From: an uncultured Eubacteriales bacterium | GTDB taxonomy: Bacteria; Bacillota; Clostridia; Oscillospirales; Oscillospiraceae | Direction of reading: 5' to 3' | Assembly (NCBI GenBank): GCA_905198835.1 | Contig: CAJKDY010000006.1 | Location: forward strand, 1 to 64,000 | DNA: 64,000 nucleotides | Part shown: positions 35,273 through 43,643 of the stretch, in pieces | Numbering within the stretch: position 1 is the stretch's first letter | Layout: each line of letters starts with the position of its first letter | Made by a program: the position numbers and the translations under genes | Notes under the pieces: generated by a model | Seen by the model: only the letters and a program-made list of their open reading frames with translations | Told to the model about the DNA's origin: nothing | The model's database searches: none

Positions 35273-36001
35273 TTGAAAGGAAAACGCAGTAAAGACAGCC
35301 TCTTCGACCGTGTCAGCGGCTTCTTCGCCGGAAAGGGCTTTTACATCGTCCTGATCTTGTGCGTAGCCGCCATCGGCGTTTCAGGCTACTTCCTTCTGGC
35401 GGAGACCGCCTCGGATACACGAACTGTGGCCGGCCCGGCCCAGGTGGTGGTGCAGCCCTCGGCGGTGCTGCCCACGCTGCCGCCCGCCACGCCCACGCCT
35501 GTGCCTACCCCGACTCCCACACCCACGCCAAAGCCCAAGCCTACCCCCGCGCCTACGCCGGAGCCTACCGTAGGCCCCACGGGTAAGGCGGTGGTGTATA
35601 CCTGGCCGGTCAAGGGCCAGAGCATTGGGGACTTCAGCTTGGAGGTGGTGGCCTACGACGAGACCATGGGTGACTGGCGGACCCACCAGGGCCTGGATCT
35701 GGCCGCCGAGCTGGGCACTCAGGTGCTGGCGGTAGCCGACGGCACCGTCTCTGCCGTCTACGCCGACCCCCTGATGGGCCAGACGGTCGTCATCGACCAT
35801 GACGGCGAGGTCCAGTCCATCTACTCCAACCTAGCGGGCACGCCCACGGTAGAGGTGGGAGACAGCGTCACCACCGGCGCGGTCATCGGTTCCATCGGCA
35901 AGACCGCCATTGCCGAGAGCGCCAAGGCCAGCCATCTTCACTTTGAGATGACCCACCAGGGCAAGACCGTGGACCCGGCCACCTTCCTGCCCCAGAGCTG
36001 A
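35273..36001 (+). CDS. spoIIQ: M23 (LytM) family protein, probable SpoIIQ
   Basis: 242 residues from a TTG start, set by GGAGGTG at 35260-35266, 6 nt upstream. One membrane helix (~23-42), a Pro-Thr-rich linker (~67-100) and a LytM domain (~120-235). The metal-binding residues are intact: HxxxD in HQGLD and HxH in SHLHFE. SpoIIQ is made in the forespore, spans the inner forespore membrane and bridges to SpoIIIAH during engulfment; in Clostridia it may keep endopeptidase activity. Single-helix topology, length and a candidate sigma-F promoter support this assignment. The alternative is a generic vegetative M23 peptidase. Confidence 0.75.
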   Translation: MKGKRSKDSLFDRVSGFFAGKGFYIVLILCVAAIGVSGYFLLAETASDTRTVAGPAQVVVQPSAVLPTLPPATPTPVPTPTPTPTPKPKPTPAPTPEPTVGPTGKAVVYTWPVKGQSIGDFSLEVVAYDETMGDWRTHQGLDLAAELGTQVLAVADGTVSAVYADPLMGQTVVIDHDGEVQSIYSNLAGTPTVEVGDSVTTGAVIGSIGKTAIAESAKASHLHFEMTHQGKTVDPATFLPQS

Positions 36002-36010
36002 GCGAAAAGC

Positions 36011-36049
36011 AAGAAGACCGTGCGTGTCAAAACGCGCGGTCTTCTTTTT
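36011..36049 (+). terminator. Bidirectional intrinsic terminator
   Basis: AAGAAGACCG (36011-36020) pairs with CGGTCTTCTT (36037-36046), followed by T residues. On the minus strand it follows upp and repeat copy B. Confidence 0.88.
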
Positions 36050-36050
36050 C

Positions 36051-36183
36051 GCATTATCACGTTCGGGCTGGGCGCATGGCCGCGCCCGCTTCCCTCCGTC
36101 TCGGGCTGGTCTTCGGGGCCTACGGCCCCTGCGCTCGCCCTCGCTCCGGTCCATCGGGCGCTATGCGCCTGCCCTCACGCTTA
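36051..36183 (-). repeat. Stop-codon-abutting palindromic repeat, copy B
   Basis: Imperfect palindrome of about 133 bp. Plus-strand ends CACGTTCGGGCTGGGCGCAT and ATGCGCCTGCCCTCACGCTT match copy A closely; the middle is longer. The right end meets the upp stop codon at 36181-36183. Confidence 0.8.
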
Positions 36184-36813
36184 CTTTGTGCCGAAGATGC
36201 GGTCGCCGGCGTCGCCCAGGCCGGGGACGATGTAGGCGTGGTCGTTGAGCTTTTCGTCCACGGCGGCCACATAGATGTCCACATCCGGGTGGTCCTTGTG
36301 GACCCGCTCGATGCCCTCGGGGGCGGCGATGATGTTCATAAGCTTGATGTGCTTGCAGCCGTAGTTCTTGATGAACTGAATGGCCGCCGAGGCGGAGCCG
36401 CCGGTGGCCAGCATGGGATCGAGAATGATCACGTCCCGGCTCTTGATATCGTCGGGCATCTTGCAGTAATATTCCACCGGCTCATGGGTGGTGGGGTCAC
36501 GGTAGAGGCCGATGTGGCCTACCTTGGCCGAGGGGATCAGGGTCAGGATGCCGTCCACCATGCCAAGGCCTGCCCGCAGCACCGGCACGATGGCCAACTT
36601 CTTGCCTGCGATGACCTTGACCTTGGCCTTGGCTACCGGGGTCTCGATCTCTACCTCTTTAACAGGCAGGTCCCGGGTGGCCTCGTAGCACATCAGCGTG
36701 GCGATCTCGCTGACTACATCGCGGAAGTCCTTGACGCCGGTGTCCTTGTTGCGGAGGATGGACAGCTTGTGCTGGAGCAGGGGGTGGTCCAAGACGTGTA
36801 CCATTTTATCCAT
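36181..36813 (-). CDS. upp: Uracil phosphoribosyltransferase
   Basis: Converts uracil and PRPP to UMP in pyrimidine salvage. 210 residues, the usual size. It shows the PRPP-binding loop DPMLATGGSA, the RAGLGMVDG segment and the C-terminal uracil-binding region YIVPGLGDAGDR. ATG 36813 follows AAGGAG by 9 nt; an in-frame ATG seven codons earlier lacks this spacing. The start overlaps the end of tsaB by 8 nt, so it is probably the last gene of a tsaE-tsaB-upp operon. Confidence 0.95.
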   Translation of the reverse strand: MDKMVHVLDHPLLQHKLSILRNKDTGVKDFRDVVSEIATLMCYEATRDLPVKEVEIETPVAKAKVKVIAGKKLAIVPVLRAGLGMVDGILTLIPSAKVGHIGLYRDPTTHEPVEYYCKMPDDIKSRDVIILDPMLATGGSASAAIQFIKNYGCKHIKLMNIIAAPEGIERVHKDHPDVDIYVAAVDEKLNDHAYIVPGLGDAGDRIFGTK

Positions 36814-37540
36814 GTGTTTCCTCTCCTTCGTCATTTGCTAGCCGGGCAAGACGTTCCCGCTCGGCCTGAGATAACCTGTGATAGTCCGGCGTCAGCTCCA
36901 TCACCGTGACCAGTCGGCCCTGGCGAGCCAGCTCCAGCGCGCAACGCGCGACCCCCCAGGCGGAGGGATACCGCAACGCTTCCGGCGCCACCTGGCAGGG
37001 GATGCCCCGGCGCTGAAACTCATTATAGCACAACTGCCAGCCGTCTCCAACTATCATTTGACATTTTCCGGCACTATTTTTTTCAATGTCGGCGCAAAGC
37101 TCGTCCAAACTCACCGCGTCGTCCTCGCTCAGACGCGCGGGCGTGCCGTGTTCGACACGGAAGCGGGCGGCGTAGACCTGGCTTCTCCGGGCGTCCATGG
37201 CGCAGCAAATTTCCTGCCCCTCCAGGTGGGCCAAATTCCAGGCCATGGACTCCAGCGTGGAGCAGCCCGCGCAGGGGAGGCTTTTCGACCAGGCCAGGCC
37301 CTTGGCCTCGGACACGCCGATGCGAAGCCCGGTAAAAGACCCCGGCCCCTTGGCCACGGCCACCGCCTCCACCTGGTCCAGCGAGACCCCACAGTTTTTC
37401 AGCATATCCTCCACCATGGGAAGCAGCGTCACCGAGTGGGTCAGGGCGCTGTTTTGGTAGGCCTGGGCCACCAGAAACTCATCCCGGCACAGCGCGCAGC
37501 TGGCCGCCTTGGCCGAGCTCTCCAGCGCTAAGATCAGCAT
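36806..37540 (-). CDS. tsaB: tRNA threonylcarbamoyladenosine biosynthesis protein TsaB
   Basis: 244 residues of the ASKHA fold. N-terminal LILALESSAKAASCAL and GPGSFTGLRIGVSEAKGLAW are diagnostic of TsaB, the non-catalytic partner of TsaD in making t6A37 on ANN-decoding tRNAs. It overlaps tsaE by 7 nt and upp by 8 nt. tsaD is not in the window. ATG 37540 gives the standard N-terminus; longer frames add a low-complexity Arg/Pro stretch antisense-like in character. Confidence 0.93.
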   Translation of the reverse strand: MLILALESSAKAASCALCRDEFLVAQAYQNSALTHSVTLLPMVEDMLKNCGVSLDQVEAVAVAKGPGSFTGLRIGVSEAKGLAWSKSLPCAGCSTLESMAWNLAHLEGQEICCAMDARRSQVYAARFRVEHGTPARLSEDDAVSLDELCADIEKNSAGKCQMIVGDGWQLCYNEFQRRGIPCQVAPEALRYPSAWGVARCALELARQGRLVTVMELTPDYHRLSQAERERLARLANDEGEETHG

Positions 37541-37965
37541 GATGGCCCCTCCATTTCCACTCGGCGGTCCCCCTGGCCGGGGCCCTTGGTGATGACGACG
37601 TGCCGGGCTGAGGCCAGATAGTCTCCGCCCAAGGCGCTCCACTCCACGCAGCACACGCCGCCCCGGTCCAGATAGTCCTCCCAGCCGATGTCAAAGAGTT
37701 CCTCGGGGGAGGACAGCCGGTAGAGGTCGAAATGGAACAAAGGCAACCGTCCGCCGTCATATTCATTGACGATGGTGAAGGTGGGGCTGGTGACCCGGCC
37801 GGTATAGCCCAGGCCCCGGGCCAGGCCCCGGGTGAAGGCGGTCTTACCCGCGCCCAGGTCGCCGTCCAGAGCGATGACGTCCCCGGCTTGCAGCGTCTGG
37901 GCCAGCCGCTGGCCCAGGGCCTCGGTCTCCTCCGGGCTGTGGGTGTCGTATACCACCTTTATCAC
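37534..37965 (-). CDS. tsaE: tRNA threonylcarbamoyladenosine biosynthesis ATPase TsaE
   Basis: 143 residues. P-loop GDLGAGKTAF, the conserved TSPTFTIVNEY and FHFDLYRL, and a Trp-containing VEWSALGG segment identify TsaE, the ATPase needed for multiple turnover of the TsaBD complex. The start is GTG 37965 with only a short-spaced AAGGA upstream, so initiation may be weak. It is first in the operon with tsaB and upp. Confidence 0.93.
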   Translation of the reverse strand: MIKVVYDTHSPEETEALGQRLAQTLQAGDVIALDGDLGAGKTAFTRGLARGLGYTGRVTSPTFTIVNEYDGGRLPLFHFDLYRLSSPEELFDIGWEDYLDRGGVCCVEWSALGGDYLASARHVVITKGPGQGDRRVEMEGPSC

Positions 37966-37993
37966 CGTCCTTACGTGGGGAAGTATTTTTTAC

Positions 37994-38022
37994 ATCATAC
38001 CACATTCTGGGCAAATGCACAA
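37994..38022 (-). promoter_or_regulatory. Sigma-A promoter of tsaE-tsaB-upp
   Basis: Minus strand: TTGTGC (38022-38017), a 17-nt spacer, TATGAT (37999-37994) preceded by TGG (extended -10). Confidence 0.65.
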
Positions 38023-38053
38023 TTCCCCACTTTCTTTTTTTGTGCCGCCGTAG

Positions 38054-38059
38054 TATAAT
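38054..38059 (+). promoter_or_regulatory. Probable -10 element of the SEDS operon
   Basis: A perfect TATAAT lies 41 nt before the TTG start; the matching -35 position (TTTCTT) is poor, so the promoter is only partly supported. Confidence 0.5.
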
Positions 38060-38099
38060 ACCCCTGACCCACGACTGCCAAGGAAGGGAGGGTACGGCC

Positions 38100-39230
38100 T
38101 TGAAGGACGCCGCCCGCCGTTTTTTTCATAAGGGAGACATGGTCCTGCTGTCGCTGTGCCTGGCGGCCAGCCTGATGGGCCTTGCCCTGATCTACAGCGC
38201 CACCCGCTATGAGCACACCAACCGCTACGTCATGGTCCAGGCCGTGGGCATCCTGATCGGCGTGGCGTGCTATGTGCTCATCACCCTGGTGGACCTCCAG
38301 CACATCACCGAGCGGACCTGGCCGGGGATGCTGGTGTTCAACGTCCTGATCATGCTGGCCATCATCCCCTTTGGTAAATCGGTAGGCGGTAACAAGAACT
38401 GGATCGAGCTGCCCGGTCTGCCGGTAAACATCCAGCCCAACGAGCTGGTGAAGCTCTTTTTCGTCATCCTGCTGGCCTACCAAATTTACAAGCTCAAGGA
38501 AAAAAGTCTTTTGAACCACCCCGGCGGCGTCATGTCCCTGGCCCTCCATACTCTGTTTTTCGCCGGACTCAACATGGTCATCACCGGCGACTACGGCATG
38601 AGCCTCATCTACATCCTGATCTTTGTGGTCATGGCCTGGTGCGCGGGGGTCAAGTGGTGGTGGTTCGCCCTGGCCCTGGGCGTGGGCGGCGGGGCGGTGG
38701 GCCTTTTGTGGAGCCATTTGCCCGGCTACATCCGTGACCGGGTCATGGTGGTCTTTTTGCGCAACGATCCCCAGGGCGCGGGCTGGCAGCAGGAGCACAG
38801 CGTCCTGGCCATCGGCTCGGGCGGCCTCACCGGCCAGGGCTTTTTGCAGGGCTCCCAGACCCAAAAGGGCACCATCCCCGCCCAGTATACCGACGAGATC
38901 TTCGCTGTGTGCGGAGAGGAATTCGGCATGATCGGCTGCGTCATCATGATCGCCCTGCTTGCCGCTATCATCTTCCGCTGCTTTTGGGTGGGCCGCCACG
39001 CCGCCACCCCTATGACCGCCATTGCCGCCATGGGCTACGGTGGGATGTTCCTGGCCCAGACAGTGGTGAACCTGGCTATGTGCCTCTACGTTTTCCCCGT
39101 AGTGGGCCTGACCCTGCCCTTCTTTAGCTACGGCGGCACCAGCATCATCACCCTCTTCGTGGCCGCGGGGGTGGTCTCCAGCGTGAAGGCCACCGAGACC
39201 CCCAGCTGGCTCCAGGACCGAGGAGGTTGA
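38100..39230 (+). CDS. SEDS-family peptidoglycan glycosyltransferase (RodA/FtsW/SpoVE type)
   Basis: A 376-residue integral membrane protein with about ten helices. NWIELPGLPVNIQPNELVKL is the SEDS signature, and the C-terminal SYGGTSIITLFVAAG is also typical. SEDS proteins polymerise lipid II into glycan strands with a partner class B PBP. RodA is slightly favoured by the Gly-rich GGNKNWIEL loop, but RodA, FtsW and SpoVE cannot be separated here and no PBP lies alongside. TTG 38100 is chosen because GGAGGG lies 7 nt upstream. It opens a six-gene run with gaps under 30 nt. Confidence 0.9.
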   Translation: MKDAARRFFHKGDMVLLSLCLAASLMGLALIYSATRYEHTNRYVMVQAVGILIGVACYVLITLVDLQHITERTWPGMLVFNVLIMLAIIPFGKSVGGNKNWIELPGLPVNIQPNELVKLFFVILLAYQIYKLKEKSLLNHPGGVMSLALHTLFFAGLNMVITGDYGMSLIYILIFVVMAWCAGVKWWWFALALGVGGGAVGLLWSHLPGYIRDRVMVVFLRNDPQGAGWQQEHSVLAIGSGGLTGQGFLQGSQTQKGTIPAQYTDEIFAVCGEEFGMIGCVIMIALLAAIIFRCFWVGRHAATPMTAIAAMGYGGMFLAQTVVNLAMCLYVFPVVGLTLPFFSYGGTSIITLFVAAGVVSSVKATETPSWLQDRGG

Positions 39231-39238
39231 CATAACGC

Positions 39239-41038
39239 ATGAAAGAGATGACCTGCAAGCTCTGCGGCTACCGGGGCGGGGCAGAGGAGAGCCAATGTCC
39301 AGACTGCGGCGCGCCACTGTTTGAAACTCTGCTGGACCTTCCAACAGAGACGGCCCCAGAGCCCAAAGAAGTTAACATAACAAAGAAACGGAGAGGGCGG
39401 CTCCGGCTGAACCGCTCCGCCCTGGCGGCGGGCTTTTTGGCCCTGTGCCTTGCGGTGCAGGGCGTGGGCCTGTGGCGGCTCCACCGCCCGGTGGATCCGG
39501 GCTGGAGTTTTCTAGACACCGGGAGCAACTGCCTGGTGACGCCCCGGGGCGTCTGGAGCTTTGACGGCGCGGAGGTGTTTGACTCCTCCTCCAGCGACGG
39601 CCCCTGCCGGGTCCTGATGTCCTGGAAGGATAGCTATGACGGCAGCTCCGTGGACCTGGGCGTCTATTTTTACGACGGCCAGACCCTGGAAAAGACCGAC
39701 TGGAACGGCGGCATCATTTCCGGCAACGGCCAGGCCCTCTTCTACCAGACCGGCCGGGAGGATGAGGAGCAGACCATTACCCGCCGGGACCTGAAGACCG
39801 GCCGGGAGACGGAGGTGGCCCGGGGGCGGGGCCTGTCTATGGCCACCCAGAGCGATTACGCGGGGACGGCTGTGGCCTACCATGTCTATGACACCACCCA
39901 TGGAGACCAGGCCATCGGCCTCGCCTGCCACCTCTGGCAGCTGGGCGTGGGCAGCCGGGAGGTGGAGGGGTATCCCCACTATCTGGGCAAGCACGGGGAC
40001 AATTACCTGGCCTCCCTCCCTGACGAGGGTGAGGGAGCCGACGAGTTTCTCTATGGCAGCTGGAACGAGGTCGTGGTCTGGAACGGTGGGGCGCGCACCA
40101 CCCCGGTCCACTATGACATGAGAGCGGACCGGGAGCTGACCGAGATCCTCTACCGGGACGACGAGGGCTGGTGGAACTACGAAAACCAGGACGGCTTTGC
40201 CAAGCGGCTGGAGGACCTGCCCCGGAACAGCTGGTTGGACGCCGTCCGGCGGTCCGGCGACGCCTATAGCACCGTGACCGCCCATCTCACCGGCCAGGTC
40301 TACCAGGCCAGCGGCGGCGGGCTGTATTATCTGGCCCAGGACCTGAGCGTCACCCGGCTGACAGACAGGGGCGCGGTGAGCCAGGCCCAGCTCACCGCCG
40401 ACGGCCAGACCCTCTACTATACCTTCCGGCCCTCGGGCCAGCCCTCCGAGTTCTGGCGGCAGCAAAGGAACGACGCCGGGGACTGGGAGGCGGCTTTGCT
40501 GACTCCGTCTGGCGGCAACGTGCAGGACTATCTCCTCTCCCCGGACGGCCAGACCCTGTGTGCCCGCTGCTGGGACGGCAACGGCCTTGCCTGGAAGCTC
40601 CAGGTGTGGGAGGACCAGTGGGAGACGTTGGAGGGCATCAAGGGCCACGCCACCTCGGAGGAAGTCCTGCTCATGGACGGCGGCGGGTGCTGGTATCAGG
40701 GCGACAGCTCCAGTTTGCACCGGGAGCTTTGGTACCGCTCTCCCGACGGCGAGACCCAGCTGAAAATGTCCTATACCTCGCCCCTGTCCAGCACCATGTA
40801 CCCCAGTGAGCCCGAGGAGACTTTAGGCGCGGACGCCCTGCTGGGCTTGCGGGACTTTGAGCTCATCGACCTGGGCCGGGGCGATCAGGCGCTGCTCCGG
40901 GTGCGCTATCTCTCGGGCGATGATACCAAGGGGAAGACCCTGTATTCCTCCGCCTACGCCCCGGAGGCCGGAGAGACAGACTACTGGCTGCTGGAGGACG
41001 ACGGGACCATGACCAAATTGGAGGTGATGGAGCCGTGA
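39239..41038 (+). CDS. Zinc-ribbon, membrane-anchored beta-propeller-like protein
   Basis: 599 residues, function unknown. An N-terminal zinc ribbon (CKLCGY...CPDCGAP, ~5-26) is followed by a basic stretch, one membrane helix (~62-80), and a large domain with repeated YFYDGQTLEKTDW, LYYTFRPSG and LLSPDGQTLCARC segments of WD40-like (PD40/TolB-type) character. The topology suggests a cytoplasmic zinc ribbon with an external propeller. The start overlaps the SEDS gene's RBS region and its 3' end overlaps the next start, so it is translated within the same operon. Confidence 0.75.
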   Translation: MKEMTCKLCGYRGGAEESQCPDCGAPLFETLLDLPTETAPEPKEVNITKKRRGRLRLNRSALAAGFLALCLAVQGVGLWRLHRPVDPGWSFLDTGSNCLVTPRGVWSFDGAEVFDSSSSDGPCRVLMSWKDSYDGSSVDLGVYFYDGQTLEKTDWNGGIISGNGQALFYQTGREDEEQTITRRDLKTGRETEVARGRGLSMATQSDYAGTAVAYHVYDTTHGDQAIGLACHLWQLGVGSREVEGYPHYLGKHGDNYLASLPDEGEGADEFLYGSWNEVVVWNGGARTTPVHYDMRADRELTEILYRDDEGWWNYENQDGFAKRLEDLPRNSWLDAVRRSGDAYSTVTAHLTGQVYQASGGGLYYLAQDLSVTRLTDRGAVSQAQLTADGQTLYYTFRPSGQPSEFWRQQRNDAGDWEAALLTPSGGNVQDYLLSPDGQTLCARCWDGNGLAWKLQVWEDQWETLEGIKGHATSEEVLLMDGGGCWYQGDSSSLHRELWYRSPDGETQLKMSYTSPLSSTMYPSEPEETLGADALLGLRDFELIDLGRGDQALLRVRYLSGDDTKGKTLYSSAYAPEAGETDYWLLEDDGTMTKLEVMEP

Positions 41039-41940
41039 CAAGGAAAAAGATCGCCCTCATCTCCCTGGCCGCCGGACTGGTCCTGGGGATCGGGCTGCTG
41101 GTGCTGGCCCTCAACTGGACCACCATCCGGGTCAAGACAGACCCACTGGGGGCGCTGAAGACCGGGGCGGAGCGGGTGAAGGCCCTGCCCGACCCGCTGA
41201 ATTTGGGCTTTCTGGGCACGGTGGAGGCAGGGGATACCGCCTACAACTGCTCGGGCAGCGTTCAGTTGGAGACCTCCCCGGAGGGCCTTCGCTTCTACCT
41301 GGCCGACTGCACCGTGGGCGACGAGACCGCAAGCCAGACCTTTTCGCTGTACGCCGACCCCACCTGCGCCGCCGCGCGAACGGGCAGCGGCTGGCAGGGC
41401 GTGGAGCTGACCCGGCCCCTGGCCGACCAGGCCCAGGGCACGGCCTACGAGAGTCTTTATACCGAGGACCAGCGCGCCCAAGCCCAGGCCGACGCTGACG
41501 GTCTACGGGAGGCCCTGGGCGCCGTCACCGCCCTGGACTTCGCCGCGGAAAAGCAGGCTGTTTGGGACTTCCTTGACCAGGCCCAGGGCAGTGGGCAGCG
41601 GATGCCCGGCGGGTGGTATCTACTGAAATTTTTTGAGGATGACTACCAGCGGGCCCAGGCCCTCAGCCAAGCCCTTAGTCTGCCGGAGGACTACCTGGTG
41701 GGCCTTGTGATGGTGGACTTCGACCTGACTCGGGAGGGCGTATTCCAAAGCGTCTCTTTGGACAGCTGGAACCTGGACTTCAGCCTGGAACTGGAGGAGG
41801 ACGAGCAGACCGCGCGGCTGGAGGCGTCCTGGCTGGACGACGACGGGCAGCCCTGGTCTGTCACCCTGGCCCTTACCATAGAGCCTGGGGAGAGCGTTGC
41901 CCCGCCCGCGTTTGAAAACGCCCTGGCTTTGCTGGGATAA
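41035..41940 (+). CDS. Membrane-anchored protein of unknown function
   Basis: 301 residues from a GTG that overlaps the previous stop (GTGA); GGAGGTGAT about 10 nt upstream is an excellent RBS. A single N-terminal helix (~6-27) is followed by an acidic extracytoplasmic domain (Glu/Asp/Gln-rich) with no recognised motif. The tight overlap with the propeller-like protein suggests that the two act together. Confidence 0.7.
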   Translation: MTRKKIALISLAAGLVLGIGLLVLALNWTTIRVKTDPLGALKTGAERVKALPDPLNLGFLGTVEAGDTAYNCSGSVQLETSPEGLRFYLADCTVGDETASQTFSLYADPTCAAARTGSGWQGVELTRPLADQAQGTAYESLYTEDQRAQAQADADGLREALGAVTALDFAAEKQAVWDFLDQAQGSGQRMPGGWYLLKFFEDDYQRAQALSQALSLPEDYLVGLVMVDFDLTREGVFQSVSLDSWNLDFSLELEEDEQTARLEASWLDDDGQPWSVTLALTIEPGESVAPPAFENALALLG

Positions 41941-41968
41941 CTGAGAGAAAGAGAAGTGTTGAACCCTT

Positions 41969-43492
41969 ATGAGACCCGAGCTTTTTCGTACCCTGAAGAC
42001 CTATGACAAGCGTGATCTGCCCAAAGATCTGATGGCCGGTTTGATGGTGGCCATCATTGCCCTGCCGCTGTCCATCGCCCTGGGCCTCCAGTCCGGGGCC
42101 ACCCTGCAGCAGGGCATTCTGACCGCCATCGTGGCGGGCTTTTGCATCAGCGCCTTTGGCGGCAGCCGCTACCAGATCGGCGGGCCCACGGCGGCCTTTG
42201 TGGTCATCATCCTGGGCTACCTTACAGACCCGGACATCGGCTTGGCCGGTCTGGGCCTTGCCACCGTCGCCGCGGGCGTGGTGCTGGTGATCCTGGGCTT
42301 TTGCCGGGCGGGCGGCCTGGTGCGCTACATCCCCTATCCCATCGTCATCGGCTTTACCGCCGGTATCGGCGTGACGCTGCTGGTGGGCCAGCTCAGGGAC
42401 CTGACCGGCCTTACCATGCCTGCGGGCACCGGCGGCAGCTTTGTGGCCAAGCTGGGCGGCATCATTCAGGGCTTGGGCACCACGAATCTCTGGGCCCTGG
42501 CCGTGGGTGTGACGACGGTCATTCTGATCTACCTGCTGCCCAAGCTCAGCAAAAAGCTTCCCGCCGCCTTCTGCGCCGTCATTGTGGCCACTTTGGCCAC
42601 TCTGGCGCTGAACACCTGGGCGGACGCGGGCATCGCCACCATTGGCTCCACCTACGGCGATGTGAAGGCGGAGTTTTATACGATAGACTTTTCTGGCCTA
42701 GGCGGCGTGAGCTATGGGAAGTTGATCGTCCCCGCCCTGGTCATCGCGTTTCTCTGCGCCATCGAGAGCCTGCTCTCGGCCACCGTGGCAGACGGCATGA
42801 CCGGCGCGGAGCACGACCCCAATCAGGAGCTGGTGGGCCAGGGCGTTGCCAACATCGCCTCCGCACTGTGCGGCGGCCTGCCCGCCACCGGGGCCATCGC
42901 CCGCACCGCCGCGGGCATCAATAACGGTGCGAAAAGCCCGCTGACAGGCGTATTTCACGCGCTGTTTCTGCTGGTGATGTACCTTGTTTTGATGCCGGTG
43001 ATGACCTTTATCCCGCTGACGGGGCTTGCCGCTATTCTCATCACCGTGGCCATCCACATGGCCAACTTCCCCCTCTTTGTCCGTCTGGCCACCTTCGGCG
43101 TGCGGGACGGCGTGGTGCTGCTGGCTACCTTTTTGCTGACGGTATTCTTTGACCTGACCTACGGCGTCATCGGCGGTTTTATCCTATGCTGTGTGTTGAA
43201 TCTACCGGGTCTGTTCCGGTTGGCCAAGGTTGGCCCGGACGGCACGGTCCGGGGCAAGGTGCACTTTCTGAGCGTGGTGGGCCTTTGCGAGTATATGACC
43301 CGTCAGGCCGGGGAGGGGACCGCTGTGGAACTGGACCTGACCGACATTGACCGCATGGACGTCACCGCCGCCGAGCGGCTGGGCAAGCTCCGCCGCAAGC
43401 TGACCGCCCAGGGCAAGGATGTGAAGCTCAAGGGCCTCTCGGGCAAGGCCAAGGCCCGGCTGGAGCGGTTTGAGGAGGAGATTTTACGATGA
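41969..43492 (+). CDS. SulP-family inorganic anion transporter with STAS domain
   Basis: 507 residues. The membrane part (~15-410) has the SulP pattern (GLMVAIIALPLSIALGLQSG, GGPTAAFVVII, ATGAIARTAAGINNGAKSPL). A cytoplasmic STAS domain (~430-507, VELDLTDIDRMDVTAAERL) follows. Members carry sulfate, bicarbonate or dicarboxylates; the substrate is not decided here. The RBS before ATG 41969 is weak. Its stop overlaps the next start (ATGA), linking it to two redox-type proteins. Confidence 0.92.
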   Translation: MRPELFRTLKTYDKRDLPKDLMAGLMVAIIALPLSIALGLQSGATLQQGILTAIVAGFCISAFGGSRYQIGGPTAAFVVIILGYLTDPDIGLAGLGLATVAAGVVLVILGFCRAGGLVRYIPYPIVIGFTAGIGVTLLVGQLRDLTGLTMPAGTGGSFVAKLGGIIQGLGTTNLWALAVGVTTVILIYLLPKLSKKLPAAFCAVIVATLATLALNTWADAGIATIGSTYGDVKAEFYTIDFSGLGGVSYGKLIVPALVIAFLCAIESLLSATVADGMTGAEHDPNQELVGQGVANIASALCGGLPATGAIARTAAGINNGAKSPLTGVFHALFLLVMYLVLMPVMTFIPLTGLAAILITVAIHMANFPLFVRLATFGVRDGVVLLATFLLTVFFDLTYGVIGGFILCCVLNLPGLFRLAKVGPDGTVRGKVHFLSVVGLCEYMTRQAGEGTAVELDLTDIDRMDVTAAERLGKLRRKLTAQGKDVKLKGLSGKAKARLERFEEEILR

Positions 43493-43638
43493 AGAGCGAG
43501 ACCGCCCGCCGTTTTGTCGCCGCCGGGGTGCTGGCGCTGGGTATTGGCCTGTGCGCTCTGGGCTGGTGGCGGGGAGAGGCCGCTACCGTGCTGACCAAGG
43601 CCGTGCGGGTCTGCATGGAATGCATCGGATTGGGGTGA
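43489..43638 (+). CDS. CD1871A-family CXXC motif small membrane protein
   Basis: 49 residues. ATG 43489 overlaps the SulP stop as ATGA. One membrane helix (~8-26, VAAGVLALGIGLCALGWW) is followed by a basic stretch and the terminal motif VCMECIGLG, which matches the CD1871A family of tiny clostridial CXXC proteins. The function of the family is unknown; the CXXC could bind metal or be redox active. The membrane ferredoxin gene starts 5 nt downstream, so the two are probably partners. Confidence 0.8.
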   Translation: MKSETARRFVAAGVLALGIGLCALGWWRGEAATVLTKAVRVCMECIGLG

Positions 43639-43643
43639 GGATT

